Positions 1-8,236 of a stretch of DNA of 49,778 bases are shown piece after piece; positions within the stretch are counted from its first letter, which is position 1, and each line of letters starts with the position of its first letter. Made by a program: the position numbers and the translations under genes. The stretch spans positions 1-49,778 of the forward strand of contig JAUYTY010000040.1 of assembly GCA_030694905.1 (NCBI GenBank), in the 5' to 3' direction. The stretch is from Eubacteriales bacterium. Its GTDB lineage: Bacteria; Bacillota; Clostridia; Tissierellales; Dethiosulfatibacteraceae. The notes beneath the pieces were generated by a model, which worked only from the letters and a program-made list of their open reading frames with translations, did no database searches and was not told where the DNA came from.

Positions 1-1
1 A

Positions 2-562
2 AATATGGTGGTTGACGTAGGTGGTGGCACAACTGACACAGCGGTAATTTCACTGGGAGGGATTGTCACCAGTGAATCATTGAAAATTGCTGGAGATAAG
101 ATGGATGAAGCCATTCAGTATTATTTCAGGCATCACTACAATATGATGATTGGCGTAAAAACAGCAGAAAAGGTTAAAATTGCCATTGGTAACGCTATGC
201 ACGATGAAAAAGATGCAGAACCGGCCTCCATGGATGTGACAGGCAGGGATCTTGTAACAGGACTTCCCAAAAAAATAAACGTTAAGGATTTTGAAATACG
301 AGAGGCTATCAGCGAACCGATAGCTGCCATTATTGGCTCTATCAGGAGAGTTTTGGAGATCACACCGCCAGAACTGGCAGCGGATATTCTGATAAGAGGG
401 TTGACATTGACAGGCGGTGGTGCTTTACTTAAAAGGCTCGACAAACTGATAAGCAAGGAAACCGGGGTTCCGGTGAAAATTTCCGCAGATCCGCTGGATT
501 GCGTCGTTAAGGGGACGGGCATTGTTTGCGGGAATATCCATAAGTATAATAATATGTATTAG
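2..562 (+). CDS. mreB: Rod shape-determining protein MreB (5' partial)
   Basis: Bacterial actin homologue that polymerises under the membrane and organises the elongation machinery. Only the C-terminal ~186 residues are present, because the gene runs off the left edge. The reading frame is open from base 2, so the ATG at 5 is internal. Visible actin-fold motifs are the second phosphate loop (VVDVGGGTTDTAVISLGG) at the very start and the adenosine-binding segment LTLTGGGALLKRL about 45 residues before the end. mreC follows after a few bases, so the two are co-transcribed. The family assignment is secure. MreB and its paralogue Mbl cannot be fully separated on this fragment, but the following mreC and mreD favour MreB. 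Confidence 0.93.
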   Translation, partial: NMVVDVGGGTTDTAVISLGGIVTSESLKIAGDKMDEAIQYYFRHHYNMMIGVKTAEKVKIAIGNAMHDEKDAEPASMDVTGRDLVTGLPKKINVKDFEIREAISEPIAAIIGSIRRVLEITPPELAADILIRGLTLTGGGALLKRLDKLISKETGVPVKISADPLDCVVKGTGIVCGNIHKYNNMY

Positions 563-578
563 ATAAACGGTGATTGAT

Positions 579-1418
579 TTGCAGAAAACAAAAAAAATCA
601 ACAACTTCATATTTCTACTTATCGTTTTAGTCCTGATAATTACAATAGGGCTAAGTACTACACGCAATCAGCCGTCTCAAATGTCTGGGATGGTAGGTAG
701 CGTGTTTTCGCCTGTGCAAAAGGTTTTTTACTCTATCGGACAGACATTTGCCAATTCCTTTGATTCTTTGCTGAATATTTCCAGAATTCGCGAAGAGAAC
801 ATACAGCTGCAGGAGAGAATCAGCATACTTCAGGAAGAAAACATCCAGTTGAAATATATTGTCAATAACGCCGATGCCCTTAAGAATGAATATGAGATGC
901 TAAGCAACTTTCAATATGAGCATGTTAAAAGTCAGATCATATCAAGGGATATAGGCAATTGGTTTGAAAGATTTACAATCGATAAAGGAACCAATAGCGG
1001 CATCCAAATTGATGATATTGTCATTAAGGCAGTCAGGACGGAAGATCAACTGGTAAAAGTTGGTCTGATAGGCAAGGTGGTAGATGTTGGATACAATTGG
1101 TCCAAGGTTGTCACGATTGACGACATAGGAAGCAGTGTCAGCATCAAGGTGCTGAGGACCAACGAAGGTGGGGTTGCCAAGGGATCGATCAGTGGCAACA
1201 TAGAAGCCTTTATGTTTAGTCAGACAGAGGATCTAAGAGTGGATGACGAAATAGTGACATCAGGCTTGGGCGAGATTTATCTGCCCAATATTTATATAGG
1301 GAAAATAGTTAAGATTGAGAAAACCTCTGATCTGTTGACCGAAAAAATAACTATAATCCCTGTTGTGGATTTTGAAAAACTTTATGAAGTGTTTGTTATC
1401 AAGGTGGACAGAAGATGA
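579..1418 (+). CDS. mreC: Rod shape-determining protein MreC
   Basis: Bitopic scaffold protein of the elongasome that links MreB to PBP2. It has a short cytoplasmic tail, one membrane helix (FIFLLIVLVLIITIGLS), a coiled coil rich in REENIQLQERISILQEEN-type heptads, then the beta-rich MreC domain (ISRDIGNWFERFTIDKGTNSGI onward). At about 279 residues the length is typical. I chose the TTG at 579 because GGTGA at 569-573 sits 5 bases upstream. The in-frame GTG at 570 overlaps this ribosome binding site. The same RBS-to-TTG spacing recurs at 41379. The stop overlaps the mreD start (ATGA). Confidence 0.92.
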   Translation: MQKTKKINNFIFLLIVLVLIITIGLSTTRNQPSQMSGMVGSVFSPVQKVFYSIGQTFANSFDSLLNISRIREENIQLQERISILQEENIQLKYIVNNADALKNEYEMLSNFQYEHVKSQIISRDIGNWFERFTIDKGTNSGIQIDDIVIKAVRTEDQLVKVGLIGKVVDVGYNWSKVVTIDDIGSSVSIKVLRTNEGGVAKGSISGNIEAFMFSQTEDLRVDDEIVTSGLGEIYLPNIYIGKIVKIEKTSDLLTEKITIIPVVDFEKLYEVFVIKVDRR

Positions 1419-1906
1419 AAAAGTTTTTAGGCCTTGTCGGGTTGGTTATCATCAGTTTCATATTGCAATCCACAATTCTTCAATTTCTACGGATCTTAGG
1501 TGTTACAACAAACCTGGTACTGGTGGTTTTGGTGGTCATTTCCTTACAGACAGACGAAATAACCGGAGCAGGATTGGGTCTCATGGTTGGTTTTCTTACC
1601 GATATCCTATACGCGCAGTTTTTTGGTGTCAACACACTATTGTTTTTTTGCATAGGTTATTTGACTGGCAGGGCTTCTGAGGATGTTTACAAGTTTGATT
1701 TTTTTACAAATCTTTATTTTGTTCTTTTTGGAACATTATTCTATCATTTGTTTTTTTATTTTATCCATTATTTTCTGAAGATTGGCTCAGATGCCATATT
1801 GATTACGATTATGCCAATTTTGACAGAAATCGCTCTAAACCTTATCATTCTATACCCGATATTCAGACTCGAAAAAAGCATATTCAGAAAATTGAAAATC
1901 AATTAG
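1415..1906 (+). CDS. mreD: Rod shape-determining protein MreD
   Basis: Small integral membrane protein of the elongation complex, 163 residues, almost entirely hydrophobic, with about five membrane helices starting at FLGLVGLVIISFILQSTILQFL. The motif LVVLVVISLQTDEITGAGLGLMVGFLTD resembles the MreD/YrvJ-type core. It starts at an ATG overlapping the mreC stop, so translation is probably coupled. The 3' end lies only a few bases before the PBP2 ribosome binding site. Identification rests on position, size and hydrophobicity plus moderate motif similarity. Confidence 0.85.
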   Translation: MKKFLGLVGLVIISFILQSTILQFLRILGVTTNLVLVVLVVISLQTDEITGAGLGLMVGFLTDILYAQFFGVNTLLFFCIGYLTGRASEDVYKFDFFTNLYFVLFGTLFYHLFFYFIHYFLKIGSDAILITIMPILTEIALNLIILYPIFRLEKSIFRKLKIN

Positions 1907-1908
1907 AA

Positions 1909-1923
1909 GTGGTGATATAAATC
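1909..1923 (+). promoter_or_regulatory. Ribosome binding site and probable ATC start codon of the PBP2 gene
   Basis: GGTGA at 1911-1915 lies 5 bases before ATC at 1921, the same spacing as GGTGA to TTG in mreC (579) and in the response regulator at 41379. An in-frame TAA at 1918-1920 rules out any upstream start. Between it and the conserved N-terminal NRYNIL segment there is no ATG, GTG or TTG in frame. The ATC is therefore the best start candidate; ATA at 1930 is a poorer one. Confidence 0.6.
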
Positions 1924-4900
1924 GAATCCATAAGTCTTAAAAACAGATACAACATTCTTTTTCTTATTGTTATAGCCTTGTTTGCTGTTCTGGTCTTCAG
2001 ATTGGCGGTCATGACAATTGTTGAAGGCGATGAATACAGGGCGGAAGCAGATATAAAAACCATTAGGGACATCCCTATAAAAGCACCAAGAGGCAACATC
2101 TACGACAGAAATGGCGTTCTTTTGGCTGGAAACATTCCAAGCTTTACGGTGCAAATCAGAAAGGATGATATCAATACGGAGAACTTCGATGATACAGTCT
2201 TTTTACTTGCCAACATTCTTGACCGGAATAACGAGAGAATCATTGACGAATTTCCTATTGTCTTAAACAGGATCGGTTTTAAATCAGGACTGGATCAATC
2301 TGAATACTATTATATTGAGGAATTGGTCGAGGACTTGCTGATAGACAACCAGCTTGTCGCACAGCTATTTGAAATAGACAGCCAAATTGACTCGCTGATT
2401 GATATAAAAGAAAGAATACTCCTGATTTTACAGAATGAAGTGGCAGACATAGATGTTTTGTTTATCGACGGTCAGTATCAATTTGATGATGTTTCGCGCG
2501 AAGAGGCACCAGAGGTTTATTTGTCACAGATCATATATAATGACAGCAAACTGATTAAAAAACTATTGGCAAATTCAGAGCTGCGAAAGCATATTTTCGA
2601 TATTCTTAAAATGAATGAATTGGATGAGGGACTGCAATTTGTTCCCTATTCGTATACATATGACAATGATTATGAGCAGATTAAAAAGGATCTTGTTCCG
2701 GTGCTGGAAACGATAACTTTTGAGTCGGATGCCAAGTCAGACTTTTTGAATCTGGTAAGGCATTATTGCACAGATAGCTTCTATAGGTTGGTATTCAATG
2801 ACGGTGACAACAAAATCATGCCAGGTGTAATCCTTTATGACAGAATGATTATTGATTATCCGGATCTGCCTATCGATTATAGATTTGATGAAACCCAAAA
2901 TGTCATCTATTTCAATTTTACGAACGATGAAGATAAATTGGCTTTCATAAATCAACACAGCTATACTGAAGATGCATCCGCATACAGCATTCTATTGGAC
3001 CTGGCGATTAAGAGCAATGTAGATTTTGAAGTCATTCAGCTGGATGACGTAAAGTTTTACGCACAATCAAGATTATTGCCATACATCAATCCAATGATAT
3101 CTGTATCAGCTTGGGAATATACATCATTACTCAGAAAAAACAATTGGGTAAAGGCTAATCTGGGTAGCAGCGCAACCACGGATATGACAGCTGAAGCTGT
3201 TTTTGAAACCCTTAAAAAGAGAGCTAAGCTAGATGATGTCAATGACTATCTGGCAAGAAAGTTTTTTGTCATTAAAGAAAGATATGATAAACAAGGCTAT
3301 CTTGCTTTTCATCCCATAGATATGTGCTATGGCATCTCGGAGAAAACGGTAGCTTTACTCGCTGAGAATTCAGACAAGCTAAGGGGCGTTGAAGTTGTTG
3401 TGCAGCCTCTCAGATATTATCCCCAAAATGAATCTGCAGCCCATATTATTGGATACATGGGCAAGATTTCACAGGATTTTGAGATAGCCAAGTACATTCA
3501 AACTGAAGGGTATCTGCAAGATGATTTGATAGGTAAGACGGGGTTGGAAGAGAGTTTTGAGTTGCTGCTTAGTGGAACAAAAGGTAAAGAGACACTTAAG
3601 GTGGACGTATATGGAAACAGAATCAGCTCATTGGAGACAGCAGAACCCATACCTGGCAACAATCTATACTTGACAGTTGATATCGAGCTTCAGAAAAAGA
3701 CAGAAGCTTTGCTATCCTATACGATGGAAAAGATAAGAGTCGGAGGCGTTTACGAGAGCAAGTGGGGAGAGTACAAATTTGACAGGACATACAAAAATGC
3801 ATATTCTGGAGCTGTTGTCGCCATAGACGTGAAAACAGGCGAATTGATCGCAATGGTCAATGATCCGTCTTATGACCCCAATCTTTTCGCAACAGGAATA
3901 TCCCAGGAAGACTGGATAACACTGTCCAATGAATCAAAGGATTCCATGGCGCCAAGACCACTTTACAATATCTCTATGCTGACAGCCATACAACCGGGTT
4001 CCACATTCAAAATGGTTACCGCATTGGCAGCATTGGAAAAGGGAATTTCACCCTATGAAAGGATTTATTGCGCCGGTTACATGGAGATTGGAAATCAGGT
4101 TTTTGGATGTTGGATTTGGAATATGTACAAGTCAATTCATGGATATGAAAATATGTATGAGGCCATCAGAGACTCATGTAATTTCTACTTCTATACCTTG
4201 GTGCTGGGAGAAAACAGAGCAACAAACCAGAGAATATCCGCCAGAGTAGAATTGGATGATCTTTTGTCTATGGCAAAACAACTTGGTCTTGATGGTAAAA
4301 CAGGGATAGAGATACAGATACCTAATGAATTCTCTGGCGGTGTACCTAGTCCGGATACTAAAATCAGCTCCATCAGGTATTTTTTAAGAGAGTATTTGAA
4401 CCAAAATTTAGATAAATTCTATGCGGTGGGCAAGAACTACAACTCAGATGAGAAAGAGCAGATGATAAATACAATAGTCAGCTGGGTCAGAGGAGACGAG
4501 CCTTTGACACGTGGAGAGGTTTATGAAAATCTGACGGATATGGGTTTGAGACCCGATAAGGTAGATTCCAAGGGTATTCCATTAGTTGATATGATTAAGT
4601 ACAGTTTTCTAAATCAAGCCGTTTGGAATGATGGGGATAATGTTAACATCAGCATAGGTCAAGGCAGCAATGCCTACACGCCTTTGCAGATGGCAAACTA
4701 CGTAGCTACCATAGCCAACGGTGGATACCTTAGAAACATTAGTGTCATCAAGGAAGGCAAGACGTATGACAATGCTTCAGTTGTGTATGAACCGTTAAGA
4801 AGCGCAGAACGAATAGAGATCAGGGATTATTCCTATCTGGATGTACTCACGAGGGGAATGGAAATGGTATCTGCAGACAGCAAAGTATTCAATGATTTTC

Positions 4901-5133
4901 CTGTTAGAGTTGCTTCCAAAACCGGAACAGCTCAAAGAGAGGGCACAAACCCTGAAACAGGCGAACTCTATGATGACTTTTCATGGTATGTAGCTTACGC
5001 ACCCGCAGATGATCCACAGATAGCTATAGCGGTCGTTATATTTCAGGGTGGTTCGGGAAGATTCCCGGCACCGCTGGTCAGAGATATAATTGGAGAGTAT
5101 TTAAATCTTGAACCTGAAATAGCGGGAGAGTAG
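1921..5133 (+). CDS. mrdA: Penicillin-binding protein 2, class B transpeptidase (MrdA-like), unusually long
   Basis: Monofunctional D,D-transpeptidase that crosslinks peptidoglycan during cell elongation. From the ATC at 1921 it has about 1070 residues. It shows an N-terminal membrane anchor (LKNRYNILFLIVIALFAVLVFRL), the class B dimerisation motif APRGNIYDRNGVLLA, a very long intervening region of mixed helices, then the catalytic motifs STFK (S694), SCN (from S752) and KTGTA (from K1000). There is also an insertion of about 75 residues between SCN and KTG. Clostridial PBP2 proteins are often longer than the roughly 630 residues of E. coli, but this is near the upper end. A start at TTG 1978 would cut the membrane helix in half and has no RBS, so it is rejected. 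Its operon position after mreBCD supports the elongasome role. Confidence 0.9.
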   Translation: MESISLKNRYNILFLIVIALFAVLVFRLAVMTIVEGDEYRAEADIKTIRDIPIKAPRGNIYDRNGVLLAGNIPSFTVQIRKDDINTENFDDTVFLLANILDRNNERIIDEFPIVLNRIGFKSGLDQSEYYYIEELVEDLLIDNQLVAQLFEIDSQIDSLIDIKERILLILQNEVADIDVLFIDGQYQFDDVSREEAPEVYLSQIIYNDSKLIKKLLANSELRKHIFDILKMNELDEGLQFVPYSYTYDNDYEQIKKDLVPVLETITFESDAKSDFLNLVRHYCTDSFYRLVFNDGDNKIMPGVILYDRMIIDYPDLPIDYRFDETQNVIYFNFTNDEDKLAFINQHSYTEDASAYSILLDLAIKSNVDFEVIQLDDVKFYAQSRLLPYINPMISVSAWEYTSLLRKNNWVKANLGSSATTDMTAEAVFETLKKRAKLDDVNDYLARKFFVIKERYDKQGYLAFHPIDMCYGISEKTVALLAENSDKLRGVEVVVQPLRYYPQNESAAHIIGYMGKISQDFEIAKYIQTEGYLQDDLIGKTGLEESFELLLSGTKGKETLKVDVYGNRISSLETAEPIPGNNLYLTVDIELQKKTEALLSYTMEKIRVGGVYESKWGEYKFDRTYKNAYSGAVVAIDVKTGELIAMVNDPSYDPNLFATGISQEDWITLSNESKDSMAPRPLYNISMLTAIQPGSTFKMVTALAALEKGISPYERIYCAGYMEIGNQVFGCWIWNMYKSIHGYENMYEAIRDSCNFYFYTLVLGENRATNQRISARVELDDLLSMAKQLGLDGKTGIEIQIPNEFSGGVPSPDTKISSIRYFLREYLNQNLDKFYAVGKNYNSDEKEQMINTIVSWVRGDEPLTRGEVYENLTDMGLRPDKVDSKGIPLVDMIKYSFLNQAVWNDGDNVNISIGQGSNAYTPLQMANYVATIANGGYLRNISVIKEGKTYDNASVVYEPLRSAERIEIRDYSYLDVLTRGMEMVSADSKVFNDFPVRVASKTGTAQREGTNPETGELYDDFSWYVAYAPADDPQIAIAVVIFQGGSGRFPAPLVRDIIGEYLNLEPEIAGE

Positions 5134-5145
5134 AAAGGGGGAAAA

Positions 5146-5856
5146 ATGAGTAAATTTATACTAATAACGTCATGCAACGGCAAACAAGGCAAAACGATTT
5201 TAGCCTTAGAGCTAGCAAAAAAACTCGCGGTAAAGCATAAAGTACTATTCGTTGACATGTCAAAATCTTCAAAATCAGCAGCCTCTTATTTAAGAAATGA
5301 TGAAAATATCATCTATGATTTTGTTGATCTGATGTCCGGGGTGTGCTCAGTGGAGGAAGCGACCATCAAACCCCACAAAGATAATCATTTATTTGATTTG
5401 ATACCTGCCCCTAGGCTCAGAAATAAAACGGTCAGGGATTCAAGGTTGTTTGAGAAATTTTTTATGATGTTCAGCAAAAGCTACGATTATGTCATAGTCG
5501 ATGGAATAGATTTATATCAGGATGATATTTATTATGACTATGATGGGCTTGATAAGATTGTTTTCATAACCGAGGGCAAGATTGAAGACCTGAAAAAGAT
5601 TAATAAATGCATCCAGAAGATAGGAAAAGAAAATACAGATAACCTATTGACGGTAATAAATAAGTATTCAAAAACAGAAATGCTTAAGGGCAGGATGTAT
5701 AATCAGAAAGAGCTTGATGAAATGATGAAGATTAACATAATAGGTGAAATGGGCTTCAATAGCGCTTACGAATCCATAGAAGTTATGAATGATCAAACAG
5801 ACCAAATCTTGAAAGACTTCAAAGAAATCGCAGGAAACATTGTTGAAAAAATGTAG
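5146..5856 (+). CDS. MinD-like ATPase with degenerate P-loop
   Basis: A 236-residue protein that aligns by eye along its length with MinD: ILITSCNGKQGKT for ITSGKGGVGKT, IIYDFVDLMSGVCSVEEATIK for IVYDLVDVVEGNCRLKQALIK, IPAPRLRNKT for LPAAQTRDKT, and YDYVIVDG for the Walker B strand YDYVLIDC. The signature lysine of the deviant Walker A motif is Asn and the following Gly is Lys. The second aspartate of the DxD after strand 2 is Ser (VDMSKS). A C-terminal segment (LKDFKEIAGNIVEKM) could be an amphipathic membrane-targeting helix. It follows PBP2 where clostridia usually carry minC-minD-minE, yet no minC or minE is present here. Nucleotide hydrolysis is doubtful. Function is unknown; a septum-placement or elongasome-linked role is inference from position. 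Confidence 0.7.
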   Translation: MSKFILITSCNGKQGKTILALELAKKLAVKHKVLFVDMSKSSKSAASYLRNDENIIYDFVDLMSGVCSVEEATIKPHKDNHLFDLIPAPRLRNKTVRDSRLFEKFFMMFSKSYDYVIVDGIDLYQDDIYYDYDGLDKIVFITEGKIEDLKKINKCIQKIGKENTDNLLTVINKYSKTEMLKGRMYNQKELDEMMKINIIGEMGFNSAYESIEVMNDQTDQILKDFKEIAGNIVEKM

Positions 5857-5877
5857 TGCCAAATGACTCATAACAGA

Positions 5878-5909
5878 TAAAAGGACTTCATTCAAATGGA
5901 GTCCTTTTC
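5878..5909 (+). terminator. Rho-independent terminator of the mre operon
   Basis: Inverted repeat AAAGGACT...AGTCCTTTT with a loop of about 12 bases, the right arm ending in a T run. It lies 20 bases after the MinD-like gene and closes the mreBCD operon. Confidence 0.85.
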
Positions 5910-5980
5910 TTATATGCAATATTAAGAATTAATTAAGTTGCTTAAAATATAATGGACGTAGGCTCAAATCGGAGGTATTT

Positions 5981-7564
5981 ATGAAAAAGAAAAAAACAAC
6001 AAAGAGAATGGTGATTACATCAGCCATAATCATAACGGTATTGATCGCTATTTTTGTTTATATACGATTTAATGAAATCAGAAATCTTAGGGCAGTGACT
6101 GACACAACTCAACAGGAATATATTGTAGATTACGGGAGCATCAGAAAGACCATAACTGGAAGCGGCAGCATCCAACCAAGTGACACCAGATTGGTATCGG
6201 CTGATCAAACCGGTGTAATAGACCAGTTGTTTGCTGATATCGGGCAATTGATAAGCAAGGATGATGTCTTAGCCATGTATGAGATAGAAAAAGATGAGAA
6301 TGCTGAGAGAATAAATACTGAAAATGCCAGATTTAACCTGCAGAAGGCCATTAAAACCTTAAATGATTTGAATGAGATTCAAAGGTCGCTGAGAATAGTG
6401 GCTGAAAATAGCGGCATAGTCAGATTAAATGTCAATGAAGGCGATTTATTGCCTAACAACGCGGTTATTGGTGAAATATCTGAAGTTGGAATCATTAAAC
6501 TCCAATCCTATTTCACAAAAGACCAAATGGAAAAAATAAGCCTGGGAGATGAAGCAGAGGTTTTTCTTCAGGACTATTTACTGACATTAACAGGAACCGT
6601 AACAGGCGTTGATAGAGCGCCTGTCGCCATGGGAAGCGGGTCTTTGGGCTATATGATCCGAGTCGAGATCAGCTATGACGGTGCGTTGCAAGCCGGGACA
6701 AGTGCTAAACTGACAGTCATTAACCAGTATGGCAGATTTGCCTCTCCATTTGTAGGTGAATCAATAAAAAACCAGACAAAAACCTTGAATGCGCCATATG
6801 CATCAACAGTCAAGCAGCTTATGGCAGAGAACGGATCACATGTCAATGCAGGAGATCTGATAGCTGTAATGGAAAGTGAAGAACTAACATATAACATAAG
6901 ACAGCAAGAGATAATTGTGGAGCAGAGAAGGCTTGACGTTAATGAACTTGGGGAGCAAGATACCATTATCACATCGCCAATTGACGGGACAATCCTGGAT
7001 ATTATGGTCAATGAGAAATCATACGTTGACAGAGGGACACAGCTACTCAAAATAGCCGATCTCGAAAAAATGGAAGTCAGAATCAACATAGATGAACTGG
7101 ACATTCTGAGCATCGAAAAAAATCAGAAGGTAACCATAACGTCGGATGTGTTTGAAGGTGATTTTTTTGAAGGTTTCGTCAAAAATATATCTTTGAGTGG
7201 CGCAAGTCAAGGAGGCGTGACAACCTTCGAAGTTGTCATTGGCATGACAGATAGAAAAAATCTGATGTCCGGTATGAATGTGGACGTTGAAATTCTTGTG
7301 GCTGAAAAGAATAATGCGCTGATTATCCCAATCAGCGCCGTATCAAAAATAGCCGGCAAATACGTTGTCATGATGAACAACGCTGATGGGCCATATCCTG
7401 TAACCATTGAAGCCGGCATCATCACAGATAGCTTCGTGGAAGTGCTGGCTGGGTTGAAACAAGGGGATACGATTATAAATGTAGTGGCTTCGGATGTATT
7501 GACAGATGGAGGAAATTTCTTTCCCGGCGGACAAAGACCAGGTGGCGGGGGGAATAACCAATGA
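5981..7564 (+). CDS. Efflux membrane fusion protein (HlyD/MacA-like), duplicated module
   Basis: Periplasmic-adaptor-type subunit of an ABC exporter, 527 residues, anchored by one N-terminal helix (VITSAIIITVLIAIFVYI). Two consecutive adaptor-like units can be seen: a first barrel-sandwich and beta-barrel stretch (GSIRKTITGSGSIQPSDTR to about residue 250), then a second one from about residue 265 (TLNAPYASTVKQLMAENGSHV, DTIITSPIDGTILDIMVNE). The coiled-coil hairpins between half-motifs are very short. The tail is Gly/Pro-rich (PGGQRPGGGG). The strong RBS GGAGGT lies at 5971-5976. The stop overlaps the ATPase start (ATGA), so this is the first gene of an exporter operon, probably for peptides or antimicrobials. 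A possible -10 (TATAAT) lies at 5948-5953. Confidence 0.85.
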   Translation: MKKKKTTKRMVITSAIIITVLIAIFVYIRFNEIRNLRAVTDTTQQEYIVDYGSIRKTITGSGSIQPSDTRLVSADQTGVIDQLFADIGQLISKDDVLAMYEIEKDENAERINTENARFNLQKAIKTLNDLNEIQRSLRIVAENSGIVRLNVNEGDLLPNNAVIGEISEVGIIKLQSYFTKDQMEKISLGDEAEVFLQDYLLTLTGTVTGVDRAPVAMGSGSLGYMIRVEISYDGALQAGTSAKLTVINQYGRFASPFVGESIKNQTKTLNAPYASTVKQLMAENGSHVNAGDLIAVMESEELTYNIRQQEIIVEQRRLDVNELGEQDTIITSPIDGTILDIMVNEKSYVDRGTQLLKIADLEKMEVRINIDELDILSIEKNQKVTITSDVFEGDFFEGFVKNISLSGASQGGVTTFEVVIGMTDRKNLMSGMNVDVEILVAEKNNALIIPISAVSKIAGKYVVMMNNADGPYPVTIEAGIITDSFVEVLAGLKQGDTIINVVASDVLTDGGNFFPGGQRPGGGGNNQ

Positions 7565-8235
7565 TACGATTGGATAATGTCACTAAGGTCTATATCATGG
7601 GAGAAATTGAACTGACTGTGCTAAAAGGCATATCTATTGATGTCCGGGAGGGAGATTTTTACTCGATTATAGGACCCTCCGGGTCAGGGAAATCCACATT
7701 GATGAATATACTTGGATGCCTTGATGTGCCAACGTCAGGAGAATACTATCTGGATGGGAAGGAAATAAGCACCTATAATGAAAATGACCTTGCTAGAATA
7801 AGAAATGAAAAGATTGGATTTATCTTTCAGAAGTTCAATCTTTTGCCAAGGTTGGATGCCTTCGAAAATGTTGAGCTTCCTTTGATATACAGAGGTGTGA
7901 AGAGCAAAAGAAGAAAAGAGGAGACTGAAATTGCCTTGGATAGCGTCGGTTTGTATGATCGGATGCATCACAAGCCCAATGAATTATCCGGTGGACAACA
8001 GCAAAGGGTGGCGATAGCTAGAGCACTGGTAGGAAACCCATCGGTGCTTTTAGCGGATGAACCGACTGGCAACCTAGATACCAAATCAGGCAATGAAGTT
8101 CTTGACATACTCGAAAGTCTGAATAGAAAAGGCAGAACCATTATTGTCATAACTCATGATTTTGAAGTGGCCGACAGATCCAAAACGGAAATCACCTTAA
8201 GGGATGGCATCATTGTGAACAGGAAGGTGAAATAG
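7561..8235 (+). CDS. ABC transporter ATP-binding protein (MacB/LolD/YknY type)
   Basis: Cytoplasmic ATPase of 224 residues that powers the MacAB-like exporter. It has Walker A GPSGSGKST at residues 38-46, Q-loop context FIFQKFNLLPRL, ABC signature LSGGQQQR, Walker B VLLADEPTGNLD and switch histidine VITHD. The PTGNLDTKSG stretch and the GxxxLLPRLxAFENVELP context are typical of the MacB/LolD/FtsE group rather than importers. The start overlaps the fusion protein stop, and the permease begins just after its stop. Confidence 0.93.
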   Translation: MIRLDNVTKVYIMGEIELTVLKGISIDVREGDFYSIIGPSGSGKSTLMNILGCLDVPTSGEYYLDGKEISTYNENDLARIRNEKIGFIFQKFNLLPRLDAFENVELPLIYRGVKSKRRKEETEIALDSVGLYDRMHHKPNELSGGQQQRVAIARALVGNPSVLLADEPTGNLDTKSGNEVLDILESLNRKGRTIIVITHDFEVADRSKTEITLRDGIIVNRKVK

Positions 8236-8236
8236 T

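Noticed and set aside
1978-1980. TTG at 1978 as the PBP2 start
   Set aside because: It has no ribosome binding site and would delete half of the membrane anchor and the conserved NRYNIL segment.
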